From positions 31,735,057 to 31,799,056 of the forward strand of contig NC_073311.1 in NCBI RefSeq assembly GCF_027595985.1: a DNA stretch of 64,000 nt. Reading direction: 5' to 3'. The notes under the pieces are model-generated. The model was not told the DNA's origin. It saw only the letters and a list, made by a program, of their open reading frames with translations, and searched no databases. The position numbers were made by a program, and so were the translations under genes. Of the stretch, positions 1-9,975 are shown one piece after another; position 1 is the stretch's first letter, and each line of letters opens with the position of its first letter. Origin of the DNA: Sorex araneus (taxonomy: Eukaryota; Chordata; Mammalia; Eulipotyphla; Soricidae).

Positions 1-205
1 GTCTGGGATCAAAACCCCAATTTAATGATGTGTCCATGAAAGAGAGAGGTTGGGGCACCGGGGGCACCCTGGGACCACTGGTAGAGGGAAAGTCATGTTG
101 GTGGTGGGATTGGTGTTGGAACCATGGAAACTATTGAATGCCTGAAATTCTATTATGAATGACTTTGCAATTAATAAGTAAATTGATAATAAATTACTAA
201 TAAAT
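1..205 (+). mobile_element. L1 3' end fragment (diverged)
   Basis: The segment has the order of motifs seen at other L1 3' ends in this window: a G-rich stretch, a CACTGGTAGAGGGA-like block, then a 'gcctgaaattctattatgaatg'-type block shortened here, and an A/T-rich tail with AATAAA-like signals. It is open at the left window edge, so the 5' limit is unknown. The family assignment rests on resemblance to the copies near 55.5 and 60 kb. Confidence 0.5.
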
Positions 206-568
206 AAAAATTATACCAAGTAAAATGTGATTGGAGAGCCCGTGCGGGAAGGGAGATGCATGCTGAAAGTAGACTAGAGACTGAACAGGATAACCACTCA
301 ATACACCTATTGCAAACCACAACACCCAAAAGGAAAGAGAGAGATCAAATTGGAATGCCCTGCCGCAGAGGCGGGGTTGGTTGGGGGGGATGGGATTGGG
401 GGTGGGTGGGAGGGATACTGGGTTCATTGGTGGTGGAGAATGGACACTGGTAGAGGGATGGGCTCTCAAACATTGAATGAGGGAAAAACAAGCATGAAAA
501 TGTGTGAATCTGTAACTGTACCCTCACTGTGACTCACTAATTAAAAATAAATTAATTAAAAAATTATA
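206..568 (+). mobile_element. 5'-truncated L1, 3' UTR only
   Basis: The body (about 216-557) matches the L1 3' UTR copies at 36.54-36.88 kb and 62.24-62.55 kb: a 'ctagagactgaacag' start, 'attgcaaaccacaac', a G-rich tract, 'gaatggacactggtagaggg', 'ctgtaactgtaccctcac' and an A-rich tail. An AT-rich 10-bp direct repeat (AAAAATTATA) at 206-215 and about 559-568 is a likely target-site duplication. Short frames on both strands here are by-products of the G-rich UTR. Confidence 0.75.
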
Positions 569-1141
569 TTTAAAAAGAGAAACAAGGCAGGAAAAAGTAG
601 CCTGTCTAACTATCAGACTTCAGGCTGAACATCTTGAAAGCCTTGCTCCAGAATCATCTCAGTCTTTGAGACGCAGTTGAGAAAGCTGATGGCATTTTGA
701 TGATTTCTAATTCTTTGTCTATGTTCTGATCCCATCAACCTTCCATCCTTTCTTTCTCTGGATGCTTTTAAAAGTATTTATTTCTGATGATCTGCCACAG
801 TGCTAGATCCTGGTATTTCTCCTTGATGCTGCCGGAGTGATGGGTGCTTTTTCAATCAAGAAACTCATTTCCTTTAAATGTGAGGAATTAGCTCTATGAT
901 TTCTTTGATAGTACTTTCTGCCTCATTACTCCTAGTATTACTGGATCTTCTATTCTTTGAATAGCGCATCTATGAATGCTTTTCTAATTTCCTTGTATTT
1001 AATTTTCCTGCTTTTTGTTGTTCATTTCCCCCCCAGGTTTTCTCAATAAACCTTTGTATTACTTATTATTATTTTTTAATTATATGTGTAGTTCCCAAAA
1101 GTTCTTTATAATTCCCTCAGTAATTCATTAAAAAAAAAATC
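569..1141. other. Unassigned non-coding stretch
   Basis: AT-rich sequence with no convincing gene, RNA or repeat that I can name. Confidence 0.5.
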
Positions 1142-1290
1142 TGGGGCCAGACAGCTAGCTCTGTGGACTGGGATGTATGCTGCTTTGCATTCATAAATCC
1201 TAGGCCCAATCCCCAGCACCATATGGTCTCTTTTGTACTGCCAGGAGAAACTCCTGAGCACTTCTGGGTTTGGCCCCATGCTCCAAATAA
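1142..1290 (+). mobile_element. SINE-A (shrew tRNA-derived SINE), diverged
   Basis: The head reads 'ggggccagacagctagctc', followed by 'tgctttgcattc', a 'cccaatccccagcacc' B-box region and the typical 'gccaggagaaactcctgagca' body. It is heavily mutated compared with the copies at 52.0 and 56.2 kb, so it is an old insertion. Confidence 0.7.
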
Positions 1291-1972
1291 TCTGTTCTTA
1301 ATTTGTGGATGAAATATTGCTTTGGTAACATTAAAGGCAGTTTTATTTCAATCGATCTATTTCAGTTGTACCTCAGTTCTCTGTATTGGTTCTTTTACAC
1401 CCATATTTTTTTCCTGTGTGTTTTGGTTCCTCTGTTCTGCATAAAAGAGAGCCCACAAATGCCTCTTCTGCCTTTCATGAATATATGTTCTTATCATAGA
1501 GTAAGGTACTGTGCAAAATAATTAAAAATGTTGAGATTGTGTATTTGGGGGGAGTTTTTTTCTTTGCTGTTACCTGGAAAGCTTTGGAGCAGGGTGATAG
1601 ACCTGTCTAATATGTTTTCTCCTTCTTCCTTTTTCTTGCTATATTTTTAATCCTAGAGTAGAAATCTCCATTTTTATACTCTAGAGATAAAAGGAAATAT
1701 CTGAGTGATATAATCCTAACTGCCAGCAGACTGGGAGATAATCAAAGGCAAACTATTAAGAAATCCAATCAATCCCAACAACTCCTTGACTCTTCTGTGT
1801 TTAGCTTGATGCTTTATCCTCATCCTCACTCATAGCTTGCTGATTCCTGGGCGGCAACTGAAACATCCACTTTTCCTGGCTGAGGTTTGGCCTGCTCATT
1901 GCTGTTCTTCTCAATAAACACTTCTGTCTCCATTGCTCCCCAATCTGTGGTGTTAACTCAGCATTTTATTTT
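1291..1972. other. Unassigned stretch with an LTR-end-like patch
   Basis: No gene is supported; a 72-codon frame near 1303-1521 has no recognisable homology. Around 1905-1960 a 'ctcaataaacacttctgtc' motif followed by C/T-rich sequence resembles the poly(A)-signal/U5 part of a mammalian LTR, but the evidence is too short to call. Confidence 0.35.
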
Positions 1973-2098
1973 CTACTATTTATCTAGCTACTTGTGGCAT
2001 ATTTGATATGCCAACATGTAACAAGTCTCACAATGGAGACATTACTGCAAATGGATGAACAACTGGACGACAGTGCTACAGTGCAGTGCTACTATTTA
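1973..2098 (+). mobile_element. 5'-truncated SINE-B with non-A tail
   Basis: Only the distal half of the SINE-B type is present: 'gtggcatatttgatatgcc', 'taacaagtctcacaatggag', 'gatgaacaactggacgacag' and a 'tgctacagtgcagtgct' tail. A perfect 10-bp repeat CTACTATTTA flanks it (1973-1982 and 2089-2098), placing the insertion at 1983-2088. There is no tRNA head and no poly(A). Confidence 0.8.
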
Positions 2099-2186
2099 GC
2101 TGATAAGCTTTATTGACTATTGTATCCACTCTTTTTATTTGCTTTGTATTTTGTTAGTATGTTACTTTTGCTATTAAGAACTTTTG

Positions 2187-2290
2187 GGGCCAGGATGTGA
2201 TCCAAATGGTCAAGCCTTGTATGCATGATGCTATGGGTTCAATTCTCGACCTGGCTTCTTTAACAACCCAATTGGACAGGGGTGCCCCCC
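2187..2290 (+). mobile_element. Possible SINE head remnant
   Basis: It starts 'ggggccaggatgtgatcc' and has a 'gggttcaattctcgacctgg' B-box-like region, then runs into a C tract. The rest of the SINE body is missing. Confidence 0.35.
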
Positions 2291-2790
2291 CCCCACAATA
2301 CAACAATTCTTTACTGTCATTTTGTCATTTTATATGCCTTGGGGTGGGACTGGTGATAAGTATGTGCATTAAGTTTGTAGTGCTCCATGAAACCTCTTTG
2401 ACCTCTGTGGTAGGCTAGAGACAAATGGGATATAGTTCAGATGATGCATTTAGGAGGTATGTAATTGTGGTCCAGCAAGAATTTCTTGTATGGGTGGACT
2501 CATGGATGATAATAGTCTCTTCCACAGTCTAGAAGTTTGTGCATCTGAAAAACTGGATTCCTTGTTCCTCTCACCTTGCAGTTTCTTCTTACCAAGCCCA
2601 CTAAACTTCATGGGCACTTTTGTAGGAGCAAGCAATGAGTTAGGAATAATCTCACGATTTGCACCCTTGCTTTTTGCAGAAATGTTGTTATTTTGAAGTT
2701 TTGTTAATGAAAGGAAAAGCAGTCTTAAATGCAGTCTTCATTATCTTTCAGCTCTGGGTCTCTGATCTAACTTTACTTTTATCTCTAGGA
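2291..2790. other. Unassigned non-coding stretch
   Basis: Several frames of 60-70 codons overlap on both strands but none has recognisable motifs or codon structure. I see no RNA gene. Confidence 0.45.
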
Positions 2791-3000
2791 AGAAAGATTT
2801 GTCTTGTTCTATGTTTGCTCTCTTTCAGTGTCTGTGTCTCCTATTCCCCAAACTGTAATGTTTATCATATTTATTAGTTTTATGTCTCTTTTCCCCAGAA
2901 GAGCATCATTTCCTTGAGGGTAGGTCTAACTCACATTTGTCACTGTATTCCCAGTGGCATTCTTGCCACATTATGGAGGCTTAATATTAATAAATGACTA
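2791..3000 (+). mobile_element. L2-like 3' end (ancient)
   Basis: The block 'catcatttccttgagggtag', 'cactgtattcccagtggc' and a terminal 'taatattaataaatgac' follows the usual order of mammalian L2 3' ends (ccttgagggcag ... gtatccccagtgc ... aataaatg). Confidence 0.55.
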
Positions 3001-3540
3001 TAAACACAGTGACGTTTCAGATGAAGTACTTAAGATTAGGTCAGTTATTTGGGTCACCTGCAATGACACAGAAAATTAGTATTGATGGTTCTTAAGAAAG
3101 CAAATCATTCTCAAAGAATGGACAGTACTCTACCTTCTTTCTTTCATTAAGAATTCAAGTCTCTATTTCTATTGTTTTCCTCCCAGCTCTCTCTTTGGCA
3201 GCATGCTGTTTCTACATCTGGTTAAGATTTATTCTGCTTGGTGTTACGGTTAGTTATCCATCTGCTTTTGTAAGATTATAAGCTACTTGAGGGCAGAGGT
3301 TGATTTAATTGTCTCTGCTTTCCCATAGAAATACATACAAAGAACAGATGCAAAGAGCTCAGATTCATGTTTCAGAGAATCTGGATTTGTCACACATGCA
3401 AAGGTGGAATCTGTACCAGTGAGGTTGTGAGACTTTCAGTAAACAAAGGGAGATTAGTAGAGATTAAGTGTTTTCTGTGAATCACTTTAATTTAGCAGCA
3501 GATTCTTATACTATACTGTGGTATATTTCTTACCTCACTT
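3001..3540. other. Unassigned stretch with a second L2-like patch
   Basis: A short 'taagctacttgagggcagag' patch near 3279-3298 resembles L2. Nothing else is recognised. Confidence 0.35.
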
Positions 3541-3880
3541 GCCATAGGCATCCTTTCTTCCGTTTTTTCCTTCTCCCTCTCTTCTCCGTTCCTTCCATTC
3601 CCTACTTCTTCTTCCCTTCCTCTTCCCCTTTCTTCCCTTCCCCTTCTCCTTACCCTCCTCTTCTCTTTACCTTCCTCTTCTTCCCTTCGCCTTCTCCTTC
3701 CCTTCCCCTTCCTTCCCTTCCCTTCCTTCCCTTCCCTTCCTTCCTGTCCCCTTCCTTCCCTTGTCCTTTCTTCCTTTACCCTTCCTTCCCTCCCCTCCCT
3801 TCCCCTTCCTTCCCTTCCCTTCCTCTTCTTTTTCCCTTCCCTTTCCCTTCTCTTCCTCCCCCCCTTCCTTCTTCCTTTAT
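3541..3880 (+). repeat. Polypyrimidine tract, (CCTTC)n-like
   Basis: About 320 bp of almost pure C/T on the plus strand, made of irregular CTTCC, CCCTTCC and TTCCCTTCC units. The long open frames on both strands (Ser/Pro/Phe-rich on plus, Arg/Glu/Gly-rich on minus) follow from base composition alone and are not genes. Confidence 0.95.
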
Positions 3881-4290
3881 TGAGGTAACATTGGTTTTCA
3901 CCATGCATGTTTCAGTAGTGTTTTCTCACAACTCTTCAAATGTAACTTGTTGCACAGTGCTCACCACTGACATGTGGGTGTTTCTCCATCACAGTCAACT
4001 GAATCCCTTCCACCCTTTGAAACTTTTCCCCAAACCTTCCAATCTCAGTCATTCAGTCTTTGGAACCAGTTTAATATGTTCTTTTGAAGAGCATATTTTC
4101 AATGGCCATGAGTTGTAAAGGTTTATTACCTGTCAATAATATATCAATGTACCCCATAAAAAATTTCTATTAGTCCCCACCATGCAGTCAATGATTTGAG
4201 TAATCTTAGGCTTGTTATCTTTTCTCTAAATTTTTATAAACTCTTCCAGATTTATATAAATTAGTTATTTAAAATTTATCTTAGGATACT
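3881..4290 (-). mobile_element. L1 3' UTR fragment (old)
   Basis: 'tttattgaggtaacattggt' followed by 'caccatgcatgtttcag' and 'cttccaatctcagtcattc' resembles the reverse complement of mammalian L1 3' ends. It abuts the pyrimidine tract, which may have grown from the element's edge. No duplication is seen. Confidence 0.5.
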
Positions 4291-4324
4291 ACCATGAGAA
4301 GACCGATTTTTCCTCCCACTTCTT

Positions 4325-4620
4325 TTTTGTTCTGTCAATTTTTGAGGCATCTCTCAATGCTCAGGAAGTCTCTGGCCTCTCCCAGGCTACCCATGGTACT
4401 TGGCCATCTGGGCTGGCAGTTCAGGAGTGGGGCTAAAGAAAATGATGCTGCTTGGGTCTTGTGGGGTCAGGGACCACTGGGATCATCAACTCATGATTGG
4501 GGACCTCCCAGGTTATATGAAGCAATGCTCAGGATGCCATGCGGTGGTGGGGACTGAATGCAGATTTCACGGTAGATTATCTTGCATATGTTCAAACCCT
4601 GTACAATATGCCAGGCCCTT
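4325..4620 (-). mobile_element. Diverged SINE on minus strand
   Basis: On the plus strand it has 'aatgctcaggaagtctctgg', later 'caatgctcaggatgcc' and 'ggggactgaatgcagatttc', matching the reverse-complement SINE-A body and B-box region but with about 100 extra bases between. It may be two overlapping copies or one with an insertion. Confidence 0.45.
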
Positions 4621-4720
4621 TCCTACTTCCCTCTTATTAGGAGGGAGCAACATGTGTAAAGCTATTGGTGCTGATTCATAAATAACTGAATGGTAAGGTA
4701 AAATGACTAGAGGGAAGTGT

Positions 4721-4830
4721 TAGGGACAGGGCATATAGTTCAGTAGTAGAGCAGTTGCCATGCAGATGTGAGGTTCTGGTTTCTATCTCTAGCACTGCAA
4801 AACAAAAACTGTAAACAAAAACAAAAAGCA
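4721..4830 (+). mobile_element. Short tRNA-derived SINE (ID-like)
   Basis: 'gcatatagttcagtagtaga' and 'gaggttctggtttctatc' correspond to A- and B-box positions; 'ctctagcactgcaaaacaaa' leads into an A-rich tail. It lacks the SINE-A body, so it is a tRNA head plus A-tail type. Confidence 0.6.
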
Positions 4831-6299
4831 AGTAAGATGAAGCGGTTTGTTATTTGAAATGATATGTCAGATGAGCAAAGATTTAGCCACACGGGTGGCA
4901 TGATTCATCTCTCAAGTAAGTGCAGACCACTCCTTGTGGCATAAACAGAACCTGGTGGCTTAGATAGATGTTTCTGGAAGAATGTTATTAAGTTCTTTAA
5001 AACATTTAGAAAGTGTTTATTTTAATCACTGTAATCATAACAGGGGTGTGTGTAGGTTCTTAAAATAATACAAGTCACCTGTCTGCTACGAGTCACTGAG
5101 CAGTGAAAATAATTTCCCAAACTGCAAAGAGCCAGGATAAAAAATAAAATTCATGTTGAAAATTTGGATTACTTTTATACCAAGAAATAATTTAGTGGTA
5201 AGAGCATAATTTTACCTCAGTATAGTCTTGGTTTTAATCAGATTTCTGAAAATTATATTATAATCTTTAAAGCTACAAAAGTTATATATGCATATGTATA
5301 TTTATAAAATTGACGGCTTATGGGAGTTTTAGTGGCCAAAAACTTAGGGCAATCCAGGTCAAGACTATAGCCAACTTAAGTCCTTGACCTAGAAGTAGAT
5401 CAAGTAGGAGTGCAAGTGTGGCTGGGGTCCCAAGGTTATGAGCATATCATTCCGGTGCTAGACTTAGCATGGATTCCCTAACTTGTGAAATTTTTTTTTC
5501 AAAGGTGTATTTCCCTTTAGCCAATGATAACTTGTTAACTGGTACTTGCCTCTGGGATCCTCAGCTAATTCGTTGTAGGTGCTCACCCCAGTCATGTTTC
5601 TAAGTTCAGCTTAGTTACTGACCCAAATCATGCCTGCTTATTTTATTTGGTGGGTTTCCCTTGGTATGTAATTTATGCCTATGAAATCTTTAGTGACTTC
5701 AGGGGACAGGTCATATTCTTTTCATGGGTGGTCCAGAGGTCATCAAATATTTTATTTGGTTGTTTAAGATAAAGCAGTAACTTGAATAAATACGAAATAC
5801 GGATGGAGTTGTGTTCTTTGGAAGAAAATTTATCAGCCTAAAAGCTCTTTGAGGACTATTTGAAATCTTGAATGAAAATGACTTTTGATTTTTTTCCAGG
5901 ACTCTATGACTTGAGCTATGAAAATTGATGAATAAGTAAAGTTGTGTTATAACTTTGTTTCCTAACAGTGGAAGTCAACAAAATGTTCTTCCTTTATTTC
6001 CCCTGACATTTCTAAGGATTGGCCTCCTTTCTTTTTTAATTGATGCATCATTTTCTTAATTATAATTTCTGCCTTTCCTGCCCTTTCAGGTACCCATGTC
6101 TCTTGAAATATAGTAATTATTCTGAGTTCTATTCCTGTCTTTCCCCCCTAATTTACTTTGTTCCTCCTTTAGATTCTATTATCACCCCTGCCAGTAAATG
6201 TTCATATACCTTTAGTTTATACCTTTCAAGGGTCATAGGTACCCTTTCTATTGAAAATGAAATATTCTTCTGTCCATATCTACTTATTTAAGACATTTT
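4831..6299. other. Unassigned non-coding stretch
   Basis: AT-rich DNA without a supported gene, RNA or named repeat. A 'tatatgcatatgtatattta' run near 5285 is simple AT-rich sequence. Confidence 0.5.
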
Positions 6300-6600
6300 T
6301 AATTTAAATTTTTCCCTCTACCTAAACACCATCGCATACAAAGTTGTTCATGATATATTTTGTTATAGCCATGCAATAGTCCAACCCTAATTCTACCACC
6401 AGTGTACCCATTTTCCCAACCAACCACCAAGCCTATGCCCTTAGAAGGCACAAAATAATTTATTTTATATTGCTTATTTCAACTAAATGGCTAATGGAAT
6501 TATCAAATTGCTTTAGTAGAAGAAAATCTGTGAGAATTGTTTTATCTTACCATGGGGTCATTAAGTCCTTATCTGAGGGTTTACTAAGCTGCTGTAGTTG
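6300..6600 (-). mobile_element. L1 3' UTR fragment (diverged)
   Basis: In reverse complement it follows the window's L1 3' ends: 'caccatcgcatacaaag', 'catgcaatagtccaaccc', 'ccaccagtgtacccattttc' and 'aaataatttattttatattg' line up with the copies at 19.7 and 59.8 kb. Many substitutions mark it as older. Confidence 0.6.
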
Positions 6601-7390
6601 AGCCTTCTATGCTAATGTTTTTTAGTTGTTGAACTTAGTTTGCTTCTATGTTACTTTCCCATCCAATTTATTGTGCCACTAATGGGATGCCATTATTATA
6701 GAATTTGGAAGTGTCTTGCAGATGCATTTGCTGGCACATGCTCTAGAAACTTCAGAATATTTAACTGGGCCATGAATTTCCGTGGCAGTGGTTGTGAGAT
6801 ATTGGGTGTGGCTTCTGGGACTGTCCACCTCAACTCTGAGAAGTTAAAAACTTCTCTGAACTCTAAAGTTGAAAAAAATGTTTTAATGATAGTTGAGAAA
6901 TCAAACAGGAGGTATGCTCTTACAGCTATTTTTTTTCTATAACTTTTATGAAAGAAAATCACTTGTTAAGATTCTTCAATGACTTGCACTCCAGTGGAAG
7001 ACAAGTTTATAAAATGAAGCGGCTAACAAGACAGACATGTGATGGTCTATAATCAAACTCACCTGGTCCATGTTGTAGACATTTAGGGAAGTGGATAATT
7101 ATTCTGTAAAGGATTATCAGGAAAAGCTTCCCTGAAAAGTTGACTTTTGGAACTGAATCTAACAAATAGTTGCACCCAGATGGTGGAAGGATAACCACGC
7201 CAAATAGTTCATGATAAGTTCTAAGGCCAGAATGAACATGAGTGTTATGATTTGGGCAGGGAAAGAAGCATGAAAAGTAACTCTGACCAATGCAAAAGGC
7301 ACGGATTCAGGGATTGTGTTCAAATGGAGTTTTGTTGGGTTGGTGAGGCTCAAGATGAGGTCAGAAAAATGCTACCTCCCCCCACTATTG
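6601..7390. other. Unassigned non-coding stretch
   Basis: Contains overlapping frames of 60-100 codons on both strands (for example 6640-6942 plus and 6696-6962 minus). None has a recognisable domain. A coding exon cannot be excluded but nothing supports one. Confidence 0.45.
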
Positions 7391-7976
7391 CCCCCACCAA
7401 CGAATCATGAATCATGAAATCTTGTTAATCTTCGATTTCTCGAGCGGGCTCAGTAACCTCTCCTTTCATCCTTTCCCTGAGATCTTAGAAGTCTATCTCA
7501 ACTCGGCCCTCCCAAAGATGTCACACTGGAAACTCTTGAAAGAGTGACAAAGCAAGGGTCAAGGGAATGAGATCCAGCTTGTTACTGGATTTAGCATATG
7601 AATACACCATGGGAAACTTGCAAGGCTGTCCCTTGTGGGCAGGAAACTCTCAGAGGCTTGCTAGTTTTTCCCAGAGGGAGAAGTAGGCTACATGATATTG
7701 CGTGGCCGCTTCTGGGAGCTTGCTTTTAAGTCTCTCTGGATGTTGGCCATTGATGGGATTACACACACCTGGGTTCCTCTCCTGGTACCTTCAGGCGTGA
7801 GGCCTGTCCAATCATATGGAGAGGGGCCTCGAGCATTGCTGTAGCTAGATTCCGGTGGTCTTCGGCTGCCGGGAGCTCTGCTCGGGGTGGGTAGGGAAGC
7901 TGGAGACCATCCTCTCCGAGGACAGAGAGTCTCTTGCCTGCACTCCTGGCTGTCTTCCCCGGGGTCCCCCACCAAC
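7391..7976 (-). mobile_element. Composite retroelement, ~0.56 kb, non-A tail
   Basis: A perfect 11-bp repeat CCCCCACCAAC (7391-7401 and 7966-7976) flanks 7402-7965. On the minus strand it carries the sequence shared with 28.76-29.28 kb: 'gagcagagctcccggcagcc', 'cctcacgcctgaaggtacc'-like, 'aggtgtgtgtaatcccatca', 'cctctgagagtttcctgcc', and a terminal 'cgaagattaacaagatttca' in place of poly(A). Its distal half is related to SINE-B. The outermost 5' ~45 bp is inverted relative to the other copy, and a ~20-bp filler interrupts it near 7536-7557. The 108-codon frame inside is not a gene. Confidence 0.8.
7536..7557 (+). repeat. 22-bp exact direct repeat, copy 1
   Basis: The 22 bases from 7536 (core GAAAGAGTGACAAAGCAAGG) recur exactly at 8154-8175. 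Compared with the sister element at 28.8-29.3 kb, about 20 of these bases are extra here. Confidence 0.85.
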
Positions 7977-9975
7977 ATTGGGCTGAAAAGTTTAAACTTG
8001 AATAGAAAGGTCACAATGGGAAATTATAGATTTTTTAACAAGCAAATGACACATCACTGATTTTGTAAAGACTAATTTTAGTCTTGTGTATCAGTGTTTG
8101 TGGATGAAAATTCATTGGAAACTACCAATTTATAGGAAGATAAAAATCCATGTTTGAAAGAGTGACAAAGCAAGGATAACTACTTCGGATCATAAAAAGA
8201 AAAATGATCCCAGAAATAGAAAATTATTAGAGGCAGAGCAGAAAAGCAACTAGAAGATGAGTCTAAGGTCTAAGAATCTGAATTATTTGGAAATTGTGAT
8301 GGGAAAGAATGGAGCTACATGCACTGAAAGTTAATTAAAATGGGAGCAGCCTTGCTTTAATTTTTAGTCAGTTGGCATTAAAGTGGAAATTCTGGTGTTA
8401 AAGACCTAAATGTTGACATTCTGTTCCCTAGATGTGTAAAATTAAAGCTGGAGTCAATTCATGTTGGAAATACAAAAGTTGTGCTTAATAAGGTAGAGAT
8501 GAAAATTTAAGCGCTGGAAATGACTACATAACTAAGAATGAGAAAGGTGAAGATAAAATAGCTGAAGATGAAAAATTGAAGTCCATTAACAATCCACTTA
8601 CATTATGTCTAGATAAGTAACTACATATGAATGGTAAGTAATTACAAATGAACGGTAACTGGAAGCTATATGTTAATTTACAAAAAGACATAGCTTGTTT
8701 TGTTAACTTTAACACTACACTAATCCAGGAAATATAACCTCTTTCTTCCTGGTTGCCTTATCTTGCTTTGGCTCTTAAAAATTCCCTTGTTCTTCCTTTG
8801 GAAAATGTGGTAGGAATTAACAGACAAGAGGAGAGTAGGATCCAGCTGTATTTCTTCATTCTCCCCTAAATCATTCCCACATCCTGTTCTTTATAGTTAT
8901 GTCTAGAAGGAATTCTCACTGGATTCAAATATTAAGGGATGAGGAGGTATCTGCTTCGAGATAGTATGTTAATTCTGTGTTTTATGCTTATTTCTTTTTC
9001 ATTCTGATGGTTGAAGATAGTTTCTGCTTCTGTTTCATAGGGACCTAGTGAGGACTAATGAGAAAAACTCTGAAGGGCCCAGGGGATGCATATCTATGGG
9101 TATTTCACAGTACACTTAGGCAGCTTATTGTCTTTAGTTCCAGTAAAAATGTCTACTGGGGATAAGTTAAAAGTCTGAAATCTGGTGTTAATACAACAAG
9201 ACTCATGATGTTGGAAAGGAACTTGCTTTTTGAAAACTTCTCTAGAACTTACATGGTTTGTAAGCATGGTGCTAATAATAAAGTGAATAATTAGAAGTAA
9301 TACCTGTTAGAAATTTGTCTCTCTGATGATACAATTGTTCTCATGCTATTTGCCTATTTTTAATAAGAACATGCTGCTTTCTTAAATTGGATAGTGACAA
9401 TAGTCTGATAACACATATCCGAACTGTCTCCATTTCATATCCTCTTGGTTGCAATCACAGTGTCATTGTATTTCTTTTCTTCCTGTACCAAAACAGATTG
9501 ATTTTTAAGAGGAAAATTTCCTAGGTAGCTCTTAGATACCAAGAGAAACTGGCAACCGATAAGACTCCTATTATAACTTTCATTGTAAAATCAGCATAAC
9601 CCCTAGGGAAGGTTGTACCATTTGTGAGAAAACAGTAACCCATCGGGAGATTTAAAAAAAATTAGACCATTTCAATGTAACAAAGCCTTTCAATATAGTA
9701 ATCAGTGACTATTTTAAAAGAACAAGTATACAATTTAGATTGTCACTCAAGGACTGAAATATCAAAGAGATGTAATATCTCTCCATAAATGTTATAATAG
9801 TACATTGAAAAATTAAACAGAATATACTTTTTACTTCTTTGGAGAAAGAATAGAAAAAGTTAACAAATTTAATAAGATTCTGAAAAATACTCTGTTGACA
9901 ATTATTTTTTTCATAAAAGAGATCCTACCAGAAAGTTGGAAGAATGAGTTTAGAAATTAATCCTGAATACAAATC
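7977..9975. other. Unassigned non-coding stretch
   Basis: AT-rich unique-looking DNA. Apart from the 22-bp repeat copy I see no supported feature. Confidence 0.45.
8154..8175 (+). repeat. 22-bp exact direct repeat, copy 2
   Basis: Identical to 7536-7557, but this copy lies in unique DNA outside the retroelement and is the likely source copy. Confidence 0.85.

Noticed and set aside
3468-4118. 216-codon plus frame and 138-codon minus frame over the pyrimidine tract
   Set aside because: Pure C/T sequence has no stop codons on either strand; the residues are only those the bias allows.
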